Below the pieces are notes generated by a model. It was not told the origin of the DNA, ran no database searches, and saw nothing but the letters and a program-made list of their open reading frames with translations. A DNA stretch of 16,062 nucleotides from an uncultured Eubacteriales bacterium (GTDB taxonomy: Bacteria > Bacillota > Clostridia > Oscillospirales > Oscillospiraceae): contig USCO01000041.1 of the NCBI GenBank assembly GCA_900553135.1, positions 1 to 16,062 on the forward strand, in the 5' to 3' direction. A program made the translations under genes and the position numbers. How positions within the stretch are numbered: position 1 is the first letter of the stretch; each line of letters starts with the position of its first letter. Below, piece after piece: positions 6,904 through 14,039 of this stretch.

Positions 6904-7659
6904 TCAGCGGACCGAGCCCGCCAGAGGCCGCTCCCGCTGGGTGCGGATGCCCCGTTCCTCCAAAAAGGCAGGTTCGGGATCCAGAAAGAGACTTTGAGAG
7001 AACCCGTCCAGCAGGGCCATGTGGCCGTCCCAGTGGTGGGAGATCTTCACCTGGGCCAGGGCGGGGATTTTCATCAGACGCAGCAGCATGGCGGTGTGGC
7101 TGTCCGTGCTGCCGTTCCAGGCCACCAGGCCCAGCAGCTTGTGCCGGTCCAGACTCAGCATCTCGCTGGGCAGCAGCTCGTCGCAGACCAGAATGGCGGC
7201 CCGGTCCTCCAGCAGCTGGGGCTGGGGCATACCGGACAGGTGCCGCAGCAGGCAGTTGGAGATATCCCGGATGTCCGCGCCCCGGGCCTGCATATAGGGG
7301 CTGTCCATGTCGGCAAAGGCGGTGGAAAAGTTGTTGCTCACCTGCTGGATGGCCCACTCTGCCGTGGTCCCGTGGTGTTCCAGACAGTCCAGAATGCTGT
7401 CCACATAGGAGTTGTCCTCCAAAAGCATGGCGTGGATGGCAAAGATGGAAGCGGCGTGCAGCCCAACCTCCTGCACCGCCCGTTCGTGCAGCCGGTCCAG
7501 GGACCGCACCGCCCGCTGCTGGGCGGCGTGAAAGCGATGGATCTCCTCCTCGGGGGGGAGTTGGGAGACGCGGGGAGGAGCGGGCAGCTGGCGGTGGAAG
7601 AAGTGGAGCGGGCCGTAGGCAAGCTGTGCCTGAATGGATTTTCCGGTGATGATTTGCAT
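6904..7659 (-). CDS. Stand-alone PTS enzyme I N-terminal-domain protein
   Basis: A 251-aa protein matching only the N-terminal half of phosphoenolpyruvate-protein phosphotransferase (PtsI, usually about 570 aa). Residues 1-22 resemble the first strand. Residues about 35-143 are the helical HPr-binding subdomain, with AIHAMLLED (74-82) and YMQARGADIRDI (122-133) matching conserved enzyme I segments. Residues about 153-228 are the phosphohistidine domain, with the likely active His at 188 in GSTDSHTAM (183-191), close to the numbering of His189 in the classical enzyme. The motif departs from the usual GGRTSH: S, T and D replace G, R and T. The PEP-binding barrel is absent and the gene ends at a terminator, so the protein cannot use PEP by itself. 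It has its own promoter and GAGAGGAGG site. It may take or give a phosphoryl group with HPr, or act as a regulator; the role is unknown. Confidence 0.8.
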   Translation of the reverse strand: MQIITGKSIQAQLAYGPLHFFHRQLPAPPRVSQLPPEEEIHRFHAAQQRAVRSLDRLHERAVQEVGLHAASIFAIHAMLLEDNSYVDSILDCLEHHGTTAEWAIQQVSNNFSTAFADMDSPYMQARGADIRDISNCLLRHLSGMPQPQLLEDRAAILVCDELLPSEMLSLDRHKLLGLVAWNGSTDSHTAMLLRLMKIPALAQVKISHHWDGHMALLDGFSQSLFLDPEPAFLEERGIRTQRERPLAGSVR

Positions 7660-7753
7660 ACGTTCCGCCTCCTCTCAGTACGGGTCGGGGATCGCGCCAG
7701 GCCGCGGATTGGCCTCTTTCGTGGGCCAGTGCCGTTACTTTGGTGTATTATTG

Positions 7754-7782
7754 ATTATAATGACAATTCGGGACTTTGTAAA
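7754..7782 (-). promoter_or_regulatory. Promoter of the enzyme I-like gene
   Basis: On the minus strand TTTACA (7782-7777), a 17-bp spacer and a perfect TATAAT (7759-7754). The transcript would start near 7747, giving a leader of about 88 nt. This supports the gene as a true, independently expressed unit. Confidence 0.8.
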
Positions 7783-7804
7783 TTGGGAAAAATCCACAAT
7801 AGTA

Positions 7805-7823
7805 ATTTCTAAAAAATAGAAAT
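7805..7823. promoter_or_regulatory. AT-rich palindrome upstream of the enzyme I-like promoter
   Basis: ATTTCTA and TAGAAAT flank AAAAA. The centre is about 67 bp upstream of the predicted minus-strand start, a place used by activators. The AT content makes chance occurrence fairly likely. Confidence 0.25.
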
Positions 7824-7925
7824 CACAAACAAACAACTTGCACAAGGCGGGACGAATTTTCACGGAAGAAGGGGAAAAGGGCCCCGCGCCGCCCAACAAA
7901 GAGACGTTCCTGGGGATGGTACCGC

Positions 7926-7954
7926 TTTACAGTGCTAAATAGCCGTGCTATAAT
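7926..7954 (+). promoter_or_regulatory. Promoter of the aminotransferase
   Basis: TTTACA at 7926-7931, a 17-bp spacer, TG at 7946-7947 and a perfect TATAAT at 7949-7954. This is an extended -10 promoter close to consensus. Transcription would begin near 7961, after the upstream in-frame start at 7932, which therefore cannot be used. Confidence 0.85.
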
Positions 7955-7958
7955 AGCA
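7933..7958. promoter_or_regulatory. Tandem palindromes on the aminotransferase core promoter
   Basis: GCTAAATAGC (7934-7943) is followed two bases later by TGCTAT-A-ATAGCA (7946-7958), a perfect 13-bp palindrome that includes the -10 box. The two units resemble each other and are 13 bp apart. They could be a repressor site. Confidence 0.35.
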
Positions 7959-8039
7959 TCTGATCCTACCGTTCCCGGGCCCCGTCCCGGCGGGGTGGTC
8001 GTCAAAATGATGAATGTGATTGTCCGGGAGGTTTTTGTT

Positions 8040-9221
8040 ATGGTATCCAAACGCATGCTGCAGCTGGGCACCGCCCGCTCTGTGATCCGGGAGCTGTTTG
8101 AGTACGGCAACCAGCGGGCCAAGGAGATCGGCCGTGAGAACGTATTTGACTTTTCGCTGGGCAACCCCAGCGTGCCCGCCCCCGACGCGGTGAATGAGAA
8201 CGCCATCCGCATCCTGAAGGATCAGCCCGACGTCATCCACTGCTACACCAGCGCCCAGGGAGACGCCGCAGCCCGGGAGCGCTTTGCCCAGTCCCTGAAC
8301 CGCCGCTTTGCCGCCGACTACACTGCCGACGACTTTTACATCACCGTGGGCGCCGCCGCCTCTTTGTGCTGCGTCTTTAACGGTCTGACCTGCCCTGGGG
8401 ACGAGTTTATCGTCTTTGCCCCCTATTTCCCCGAGTACAAGGTGTTTATCGAGGGCGCGGGGGCCAAGATGGTCCTCATTCCCCCCGAGACCGAGGGCTT
8501 CCAGATCGACTTTGACGCCTTTGAGAAGGCCCTGAGCCCCAACACCAAGGGCGTGGTGGTCAACTCCCCCAACAACCCCTCCGGCGTGGTCTATTCCCGG
8601 GCCACCCTGGAGCGCCTGGCGGAGATCCTGCGCAGCAAGGAGCAGGCGTACGGCCACCCCATCTACCTCATCTCTGACGAGCCCTACCGGGAGATCGCCT
8701 TTGCCGGGGTGGAGGTGCCCTGGATCCCCCACATCTACGACGACACCATCGTGTGCTACTCCTTCAGTAAGTCCCTGTCCCTCCCCGGCGAGCGCCTGGG
8801 CTATGTGCTGGTCCCCGGAAAGGCCGCCGACAGCCGGGAGGTCTATGCCGCTGTGGCGGGCGCGGGCCGCTCTCTGGGCTACGTCAACGCCCCCAGCCTG
8901 TTCCAGCAGGTCACCTCTTTGTGCTGCGACATGACCAGCGACCTGTCCGTATACGAGGAGAACTGCGCCCTGCTGGTGTCCTCCCTGCGGGAGATGGGCT
9001 ACCACGTGGTGCAGCCCGGCGGCGCCTTCTACCTCTTCCCCCGGTCTCTGGAGCCCGACGACATGGCCTTCAGCGAGCGGGCCAAGCAGTTCGACCTGCT
9101 GCTGGTGCCCGGCTCCGGCTTCGGCGCTCCCGGCCACTTCCGTCTGGCCTACTGCGTGCAGACGGACATGATCCGCCGCGCCCTGCCCAAGTTCCGGGCC
9201 CTGGCCGAGTCCTATCGGTAA
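8040..9221 (+). CDS. PLP-dependent aminotransferase, class I/II
   Basis: A 393-aa fold-type I aminotransferase. Visible are the substrate and cofactor segments YTSAQGD (69-75), VNSPNNPSG (174-182), ISDEPYRE (211-218), the PLP-lysine K244 in YSFSKSLSLPGERLGY (240-255), and HFRLAYC (366-372) with the conserved carboxylate-binding Arg (R368). It resembles aspartate/aromatic-type aminotransferases of the AspC-like group common in clostridia; the amino acid used cannot be fixed from sequence. The start at 8040 has GGGAGG eight bases upstream and lies after the predicted transcription start. A longer frame to 7932 is not used. It is a single-gene unit with its own promoter and terminator. Confidence 0.9.
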   Translation: MVSKRMLQLGTARSVIRELFEYGNQRAKEIGRENVFDFSLGNPSVPAPDAVNENAIRILKDQPDVIHCYTSAQGDAAARERFAQSLNRRFAADYTADDFYITVGAAASLCCVFNGLTCPGDEFIVFAPYFPEYKVFIEGAGAKMVLIPPETEGFQIDFDAFEKALSPNTKGVVVNSPNNPSGVVYSRATLERLAEILRSKEQAYGHPIYLISDEPYREIAFAGVEVPWIPHIYDDTIVCYSFSKSLSLPGERLGYVLVPGKAADSREVYAAVAGAGRSLGYVNAPSLFQQVTSLCCDMTSDLSVYEENCALLVSSLREMGYHVVQPGGAFYLFPRSLEPDDMAFSERAKQFDLLLVPGSGFGAPGHFRLAYCVQTDMIRRALPKFRALAESYR

Positions 9222-9237
9222 AAAAGCTGTAAAATCC

Positions 9238-9292
9238 AGGCAAAGCAATGGGGAACCAAGAAAATTCCCTACTGCTTTGCCTGATTTTTTTT
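9238..9292 (+). terminator. Terminator of the aminotransferase gene
   Basis: AGGCAAAGCA (9238-9247) pairs with 9273-9282, and GGGAA (9251-9255) with TTCCC (9265-9269) inside. Eight Ts follow at 9285-9292. Confidence 0.88.
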
Positions 9293-9325
9293 GGAAATGG
9301 GCGGCATTTTTATCAAAATCAACGC

Positions 9326-9354
9326 TAGGCAAAAGTCACGGTTTTGGGTATGAT
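9326..9354 (+). promoter_or_regulatory. Probable pyk promoter
   Basis: TAGGCA (9326-9331), a 17-bp spacer and TATGAT (9349-9354). The -10 matches five of six consensus bases and the -35 four of six. The implied start near 9361 leaves a leader of about 50 nt. Confidence 0.55.
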
Positions 9355-9409
9355 TATAGGTGGAAAAGAAGAAAATATTCAAAACGTCCCTATTAGGAGG
9401 AACGAAAGT

Positions 9410-10843
9410 ATGCTGAGAAAGACCAAAGTGATTTGTACCCTCGGTCCCGCTGTGGACAATGAGGAGATGATGCGCAAGCTGATCCGCGGCGGCATGGACG
9501 CTGCCCGTTTCAACTTCTCTCATGGCAGCCATGAGGAGCACCTGGGCCGGCTGAACAAGCTGAAGGCCGTGCGGGACTCCATGAGCCGCCCTGTGGCCAC
9601 CATCCTGGACACCAAGGGCCCTGAGATCCGCATCAAGAGCTTTGACGTGAAGAAGATTGATCTGGAGGCCGGCAACACCTTTACCCTGACCACCGCCGAC
9701 GAGGTGGGCAACGCCAGCCGCGTCTCCGTTACCTATCCTCAGCTCCACCAGGAGGTCACTCCCGGCATGGAGATCCTCATCGACGACGGCCTGGTGGCCC
9801 TGAAGGTGGAGGAGATCCAGGGTCAGGACATCCGCTGCGTGGTGGAGAACGGCGGTTCTCTCTCCGCCAACAAGAGCATCAACATCCCCGGCGTGCACAT
9901 CCACCTGCCCGCCCTCACCGAGAAGGACATCAGCGACCTGGAGTTTGCCGTGAAGAACGACTTCGACTACATCGCTGCCTCCTTTGTCCGCCGCGCTGCC
10001 GACGTGCAGGCTGTGCGTGAGGTGCTGGACAGCTTCGGCGGTCAGGACGTGAAGATCATTTCCAAGATCGAGAACCAGGAGGGCGTGGACAACATCGACG
10101 AGATCCTGGAGGCCTCTGACGGCATCATGGTGGCCCGCGGCGACCTGGGTGTGGAGATCCCCGCTGCCCGCGTGCCCATCCTGCAGAAGCAGATCATCCG
10201 CAAGGGCCTGAAGGTGGGCAAGCCCATCATCACCGCCACCCAGATGCTGGACTCCATGATCCGCAACCCCCGTCCCACCCGTGCCGAGGTGTCCGACGTG
10301 GCCAACGCCGTGTTTGACGGCACCAGCTGCGTGATGCTCTCCGGCGAGACCGCCGGCGGCAAGTATCCTCTGGAGGCCCTCAACGCCATGGTGGGCATCG
10401 TGGAGGAGGCCGAGCAGTCCATCAACTACTGGCGTCAGTTCCAGAAGCACCGTGTGACTCCCGAGCCCAACATCAACGACGCCATCACCCACACCTGCTG
10501 CCTGACCGCCATGGACCTGGACGCCAAGGCCATCCTGGCGGCCACCAACTCCGGCCGTACCGCCCGCATGATCTGCCGCTTCCGTCCCGCCTGCCCCGTG
10601 GCCGCGCTGACCATGCAGGAGAAGGTCCGCCGTCAGCTGGCCATCAGCTGGGGCGTGTACCCCTTCCTCACCGGCGAGGTCAACTCCACTGACCGCATCT
10701 TCTCCCTGTCCGTGGAGTGCGCGGTGAAGGAGGGCCTGGTGAAGAACGGCGACACCGTGGTCATCACCGCCGGCGTGCCTCTGGGCCGCAGCGGTTCCAC
10801 CAACCTCATCAAGGCTCAGGTCATTGACGAGGATATGATGTAA
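9410..10843 (+). CDS. pyk: Pyruvate kinase
   Basis: A 477-aa glycolytic enzyme that makes pyruvate and ATP from PEP and ADP. Family residues are all visible: R33 in AARFNFSHG (31-39), DTKGPEIR (67-74), the catalytic K219 in IISKIENQEG (216-225), MVARGDLGVE (240-249) with the metal-binding E221/D245 pair, and ATQMLDSMI (276-284). The C-terminal domain is the normal length, and the extra PEP-utilising domain found on some Bacillus enzymes is absent. The ATG at 9410 has AGGAGG (9395-9400) nine bases upstream and begins with the usual RKTKVICTLGP strand. An in-frame start at 9344 is upstream of the predicted promoter start. Use of GCT and CGT codons is higher than in most neighbours, as expected for a highly expressed gene. 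Confidence 0.97.
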   Translation: MLRKTKVICTLGPAVDNEEMMRKLIRGGMDAARFNFSHGSHEEHLGRLNKLKAVRDSMSRPVATILDTKGPEIRIKSFDVKKIDLEAGNTFTLTTADEVGNASRVSVTYPQLHQEVTPGMEILIDDGLVALKVEEIQGQDIRCVVENGGSLSANKSINIPGVHIHLPALTEKDISDLEFAVKNDFDYIAASFVRRAADVQAVREVLDSFGGQDVKIISKIENQEGVDNIDEILEASDGIMVARGDLGVEIPAARVPILQKQIIRKGLKVGKPIITATQMLDSMIRNPRPTRAEVSDVANAVFDGTSCVMLSGETAGGKYPLEALNAMVGIVEEAEQSINYWRQFQKHRVTPEPNINDAITHTCCLTAMDLDAKAILAATNSGRTARMICRFRPACPVAALTMQEKVRRQLAISWGVYPFLTGEVNSTDRIFSLSVECAVKEGLVKNGDTVVITAGVPLGRSGSTNLIKAQVIDEDMM

Positions 10844-10858
10844 TCCAGAAAAATCCCC

Positions 10859-10893
10859 AAAGGCCGCTTTCGGTTTTCCGAAAGCGGCCTTTT
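10859..10893 (+). terminator. Terminator of pyk
   Basis: Perfect 15-bp arms at 10859-10873 and 10878-10892 flank a TTTT loop. The right arm ends in four Ts. Confidence 0.92.
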
Positions 10894-10913
10894 CCAGAAT
10901 CGGCGGAAAAGAC

Positions 10914-10942
10914 TTGACTTCCCGTGGAAATTTGAGTAAAAT
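10914..10942 (+). promoter_or_regulatory. Promoter of the tRNA-Thr gene
   Basis: TTGACT (10914-10919), a 17-bp spacer and TAAAAT (10937-10942). Transcription would start near 10949, about 40 nt before the mature tRNA 5' end. Confidence 0.82.
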
Positions 10943-10988
10943 GAGGTCTGCTGATACCGTTTGCCGGGTCATCCGGAGAGGGAGAAGC

Positions 10989-11064
10989 GCTGGAATAGCT
11001 CAGTCGGTAGAGCAGCTGATTCGTAATCAGCAGGTCGCGTGTTCAAGTCACGTTTCCAGCTCCA
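10989..11064 (+). tRNA. tRNA-Thr, anticodon CGT
   Basis: A full cloverleaf can be drawn: acceptor GCTGGAA with TTCCAGC, D stem GCTC/GAGC, anticodon stem GCTGA/TCAGC around the loop TTCGTAA (anticodon CGT, reading ACG), a 5-nt variable loop, and T stem GCGTG/CACGT around TTCAAGT with one G-T pair. Discriminator T is followed by an encoded CCA at 11062-11064. It has its own promoter and terminator. Confidence 0.97.
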
Positions 11065-11099
11065 AAAGCGGCAAGTCCCTTGGGGACTTGCCGCTTTTT
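11065..11099 (+). terminator. Terminator of tRNA-Thr
   Basis: Arms at 11065-11079 and 11083-11097 are perfect 15-bp complements with a tight 3-nt loop. The run of Ts is at 11095-11099. Confidence 0.92.
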
Positions 11100-11171
11100 C
11101 GTTGCTGTTCTGCGCCACGCGGCCAGGGACCATGGCCGGCAATTTCAGAGATTTGGAATGGAGGAGTCCTT

Positions 11172-12635
11172 GTGACAGCAGAGGAGAAGAAGCTGTGTGC
11201 CCACCGGGTGTTTACTCATTTTTATCAGATCTGTCAGATCCCCCACGGCAGCGGGGATGAGCAGGCTCTCAGCGATTTCCTGCGGGACTGGGCCCGGGGC
11301 CTGGGGCTGGAGGTGACCCAGGACGCCTGCCGGAACGTGTGGGTCCGGAAACCGGCCTATCCGGGCTGGGAGTCCGTCCCCGGCGTCATGCTCCAGGCCC
11401 ACATGGACATGGTGTGCGTCAAGGCCCCCGGGGTGGAGCACGATTTTCACAAGGACCCCATTGATTGGGTCATTGAGGGCAATGTGCTGTCCACCGGGGG
11501 AAAGACCACCCTGGGCGCCGACGACGGCATTGGGGTGGCCCTGGCCATGGCCGTTTTGGAGGACCCTCAGCTTCCCCACCCGGCGCTGGAAGTCCTGTTT
11601 ACCACAAAGGAGGAGGACGACTTTTCCGGGGCCATGGGATTTGACGTCAGCCAGATGCGCGCCTCCTATTTGATCAATCTGGACCACACGGTGGCCGGGG
11701 AACTGGTCTGCGGCAGCTGCGGCGGAATGCAGGTGGATGTGCGCATTCCGGTGCAGGAGCAGCCCATCCCTGAGGGGTGGCAGACCTGCCGCCTGTCCGT
11801 GGGCGGCCTGAGAGGGGGACACTCCGGGGAGGATATCCACCGGGGTCGTGGCAACGCCAACGTGCTCCTGGGCCGCCTGCTCCTGGCCCTGGAGGCCTGC
11901 GGCCCCTTCCTCCTGGCCCAAATCCAGGGCGGCAGTCTCCGCACCGCCATCGCCCGGGAGGCCCAGGCGGTGGTGTGCCTGCCCCGAGAGCGGTTTTCTG
12001 AGGGGAAAGCGCGGCTGGACGAGCTGGCCCAGGAGATGGAGCGGGAGTTTGCCGAGAGCGGCAGCCAGCTCACGGTGACCTTCCAGGAGATGGCGCCGGT
12101 CCAACGGGCCTGGGACCCCGGCAAGGTGATCTCCGCCCTCACCCTGTTCCCCGACGGCATCTTCCAGATGAACGAGGTGCTCACCGGGCTGGTGGATACC
12201 TCGGTCAATATGGGCGAGGTGTATTTCCAGGAGGGCGAGCTGCACACGGTGCACGAGATCCGCTCCGCCCAGAACAGCCTGGGCATCTACCTGCGGCAGC
12301 GGCTGGAGCGGCTGGGCCAGCTGCTGGGGGGAGAAAGCCAGTGGAGCAACCCCTATCCCGGGTGGGCGTTTGACCCCAAGTCCGACTTGACCGAGCTGTG
12401 CAGCCGGGTCCATGAGAGACTGTACGGCAAGAGGCCCCGCTGCTTTACCGTCCACGCGGGGCTGGAGGTGGGCTGCTTCCTCAGCCGCTGCCAGGGAGTC
12501 CAGGCGGTCTCTCTTGGCCCGGATTACTGGGATTACCACGCCCCCACCGAGTCGGCGGACATCCAATCGGTGAAAGAGACCTACCGCTATTTGACCGAGA
12601 TCCTGGGGGCCTTCCGGGAGCTGTCCAAGGAGTAA
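11172..12635 (+). CDS. pepD: Aminoacyl-histidine dipeptidase (M20 family, PepD-like)
   Basis: A 487-aa cytosolic zinc dipeptidase, the length of E. coli PepD (beta-Ala-His/carnosine-type dipeptidase). Probable metal and catalytic residues are H77 and D79 in QAHMDMV (75-81), D117 in GADDGIG (115-121), E147-E148 in TTKEEDDFSG, D171 in LINLDH, and a late H456 in DYHAPTES. RGGHSGEDIH and GNANVLLG mark the lid/dimerisation domain. It likely breaks down Xaa-His and other dipeptides for nutrition. Start is a GTG with GGAGGAG at 11160-11166. An in-frame frame back to 10914 runs through the tRNA and terminator and is not coding. I see no convincing promoter in the 70 bp before it, so read-through from the tRNA unit or an unusual promoter are both possible. 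The terminator is at 12681-12735. Confidence 0.93.
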   Translation: MTAEEKKLCAHRVFTHFYQICQIPHGSGDEQALSDFLRDWARGLGLEVTQDACRNVWVRKPAYPGWESVPGVMLQAHMDMVCVKAPGVEHDFHKDPIDWVIEGNVLSTGGKTTLGADDGIGVALAMAVLEDPQLPHPALEVLFTTKEEDDFSGAMGFDVSQMRASYLINLDHTVAGELVCGSCGGMQVDVRIPVQEQPIPEGWQTCRLSVGGLRGGHSGEDIHRGRGNANVLLGRLLLALEACGPFLLAQIQGGSLRTAIAREAQAVVCLPRERFSEGKARLDELAQEMEREFAESGSQLTVTFQEMAPVQRAWDPGKVISALTLFPDGIFQMNEVLTGLVDTSVNMGEVYFQEGELHTVHEIRSAQNSLGIYLRQRLERLGQLLGGESQWSNPYPGWAFDPKSDLTELCSRVHERLYGKRPRCFTVHAGLEVGCFLSRCQGVQAVSLGPDYWDYHAPTESADIQSVKETYRYLTEILGAFRELSKE

Positions 12636-12680
12636 GCCCCGTAAAGGCCGATCAGAAAACAGGATAGGCAGAGAGAACAG

Positions 12681-12735
12681 ACACCCCGTTTGCAGAGCAG
12701 GACCACAGCCCTGTCCCGCAGGCGGGGTGTTTTTT
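12681..12735 (+). terminator. Terminator of pepD
   Basis: ACACCCCG (12681-12688) pairs with CGGGGTGT (12723-12730) and six Ts follow. The sequence between the arms can fold further around GGAC/GTCC, giving a large branched hairpin. Confidence 0.8.
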
Positions 12736-12820
12736 GAAAATAAGAGGGGAAAAATGGGAAAAGAAAAAGTAGAATCCAGCCGAAACCCTGGAAAAAGTGT
12801 GGAAAATAGGGAAAAACGTA

Positions 12821-12848
12821 TTGTATTTTCGGGATTTTTCTTTATAAT
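12821..12848 (+). promoter_or_regulatory. Promoter of the first IclR regulator
   Basis: TTGTAT (12821-12826), a 16-bp spacer and a perfect TATAAT (12843-12848). Transcription would start near 12855, about 50 nt before the TTG start codon. The region before it (12736-12820) is purine-rich and holds no gene. Confidence 0.7.
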
Positions 12849-12903
12849 GAAGCCAGAGGAAATATTGTGCATTATTAGAGAACGCTGGAAAGGAGGGGAT
12901 GAT

Positions 12904-13674
12904 TTGGACACCTGCCAGGAGCCGAAGGTCAAGTCGTTGGCAAAGGCACTGAAAATTCTCTCCTGCTTTACCACCCAGGAGCCGATACTGGGTGTGACAG
13001 AACTGGCGGAACGCATCGGAGCCACCAAGTCCAACATCCACAGTATCTTATCCACCTTTACCGCCATGGGATATCTGGAGCGGCTGCACGATGGCCGGTA
13101 TACCCTGGGGCTGAAAATGCTGGAGTATGCCTTTATTATCAATCAGAATCTGGGCTATCCCAGCGCGGTGTACGATATCCTGGTGGACGCGGCCAGTCAG
13201 ACGGGGGAGATCGTCTACTTTGGCCTGCCCTACGGCACCAACGTGCTGTACCTCTATGTGGTCCACCCCACCAACCGTCTGGGTACCTTCCCGTACCGGG
13301 ATATTCTGGGCGAGACCTCTCCCATGTACTGCACCGGCATCGGAAAGGCCATTCTGGCCCATATGCCCGAAGAGGAGTGGCAGGAGCATATCCCCCAGGA
13401 GCGGAAAGCCTACCAGCCCAATACCATGACGGACCTGAACGAGATCCTGCGGGAGCTGCGGCGGACCCGGGAGCGGGGCTACGCCATTGACAACAGCGAA
13501 CGGGACCCCAATGTCCGGTGTGTGGGCGTGCCGGTATACAACGCCATGGGAAAGCTGGTGGCTGGCATGAGCACAGCCGGTCCGGTATCCGCCATGACCG
13601 ACGAAAAACTGGTGGAATGCGCGGAGATTTTACGCAACGCATCCCTGAAAATGAAAAACCGGATCTATCGGTGA
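12904..13674 (+). CDS. IclR-family transcriptional regulator (first of a tandem pair, TTG start)
   Basis: A 256-aa DNA-binding regulator. Residues about 10-72 are the winged helix-turn-helix (LGVTELAERIGATKSNIH at 29-46, then GRYTLGL at 64-70 as the wing). Residues about 85-256 are the IclR effector-binding domain, with YCTGIGKAILAHMP (142-155) and RGYAIDNSERDPNVRC (191-206). The start is taken as TTG at 12904: it has AAGGAGGGG about six bases upstream, and it gives exactly the same length and a gap-free alignment to the second regulator, roughly 80% identity by hand count. Open frames further upstream (to 12727) run through the promoter. IclR proteins usually control nearby uptake or catabolic genes and often themselves. 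The likely effector is a small organic acid, but this is inference. A strong terminator follows, so it is not in one operon with the second copy. Confidence 0.92.
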   Translation: MDTCQEPKVKSLAKALKILSCFTTQEPILGVTELAERIGATKSNIHSILSTFTAMGYLERLHDGRYTLGLKMLEYAFIINQNLGYPSAVYDILVDAASQTGEIVYFGLPYGTNVLYLYVVHPTNRLGTFPYRDILGETSPMYCTGIGKAILAHMPEEEWQEHIPQERKAYQPNTMTDLNEILRELRRTRERGYAIDNSERDPNVRCVGVPVYNAMGKLVAGMSTAGPVSAMTDEKLVECAEILRNASLKMKNRIYR

Positions 13675-13692
13675 AATACCCGGTACTGACCG

Positions 13693-13733
13693 AAAAAACA
13701 CCCGCAGTCTGAAGCAGACTGCGGGTGTTTTTT
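13693..13733. terminator. Terminator of the first IclR gene
   Basis: Perfect 19-bp arms (13693-13711 and 13715-13733) flank AAG. Six As precede and six Ts follow the GC stem, so it is symmetrical, but only the left-hand gene ends here. Confidence 0.93.
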
Positions 13734-14003
13734 GTGCTCCCGTACAAAAAACGGCAGGGAGAAAAGGAGAAAACTACGCCGGAAAAATGTGAAAAAGCAG
13801 GAGGAAAGCCCTGACATTATGGCATATTGCCGGAAAAAGTCAGGGACGGGGGAGAGAAAACGGGCCCTTTTGGCCGGGAAAAAGAAGGCGGGAGAACAGG
13901 TGTCAAAAAAGGAAGCACACAGTTCTCAAATAAAAAACAGGGGGGGTGTTTCAGGGTGTTTTCAGGAAAAAAGACAGCGATACGACGAAAATAAAATTAG
14001 ATA
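13734..14003. other. Purine-rich intergenic stretch with short repeats
   Basis: No gene is supported. A 99-codon frame from a TTG at 13732 has no ribosome site and a composition unlike a protein. The plus strand is visibly purine-rich. GCCGGAAAAA occurs at 13778-13787 and 13829-13838, with a near copy, GCCGGGAAAAA, at 13873-13883. CCCTGAC (13809-13815) and GTCAGGG (13839-13845) can pair, and inside them GGCA/TGCC (13821-13831) can pair too, so a small structured RNA or a protein-binding site is possible. The rest appears unstructured. Confidence 0.5.
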
Positions 14004-14032
14004 TTGCATTTGTTTTTTGCTATATGTATAAT
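14004..14032 (+). promoter_or_regulatory. Promoter of the second IclR regulator
   Basis: TTGCAT (14004-14009), a 17-bp spacer and a perfect TATAAT (14027-14032). The region around the -35 resembles the first regulator's promoter (ATTG, one variable base, then ATTT). Start of transcription would be near 14039. Confidence 0.8.
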
Positions 14033-14039
14033 GTGGTTG

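Larger units (their letters stand above)
7660..8039. other. 380-bp divergent intergenic region
   Basis: No gene is supported here. It holds two back-to-back promoters: the enzyme I-like gene's reading left (7754-7782) and the aminotransferase's reading right (7926-7954). It also holds an AT palindrome (7805-7823), tandem palindromes on the right promoter (7933-7958) and a small GC hairpin in the aminotransferase leader (CCCCG and CGGGG around 7979-7995). The middle, about 7740-7840, is much richer in AT than its surroundings. Confidence 0.75.

Noticed and set aside
7932..8039. Earlier start for the aminotransferase
   Set aside because: This start overlaps the promoter itself. The ATG at 8040 has a well-placed GGGAGG.
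9344..9409. Earlier start for pyruvate kinase
   Set aside because: The extra 22 residues lack family similarity and precede the predicted transcription start. AGGAGG fixes the ATG at 9410.
9269..10972. 567-codon open frame opposite pyruvate kinase
   Set aside because: It is rich in His, Gly, Val and Leu, has no ribosome site, and lies entirely opposite an unmistakable pyk gene and its terminators.
11120..11138. CGGCCA/TGGCCG hairpin before pepD as a regulatory site
   Set aside because: A short GC stem in GC-rich DNA is expected by chance, and it does not overlap the ribosome site.
10914..11171. Extended N-terminus of the dipeptidase
   Set aside because: The extension would be translated through the tRNA-Thr gene and its terminator. 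The GTG at 11172 has a good ribosome site and gives the family length.
11145..13142. 665-codon open frame on the minus strand
   Set aside because: It is antisense to pepD and crosses the pepD terminator and the IclR promoter. Its composition reflects the high-GC third positions of the real genes.
13732..14031. 99-codon open frame in the gap between the regulators
   Set aside because: It starts at TTG without a ribosome site, is very rich in Lys, Arg and Glu from purine-rich DNA, and runs into the second promoter.
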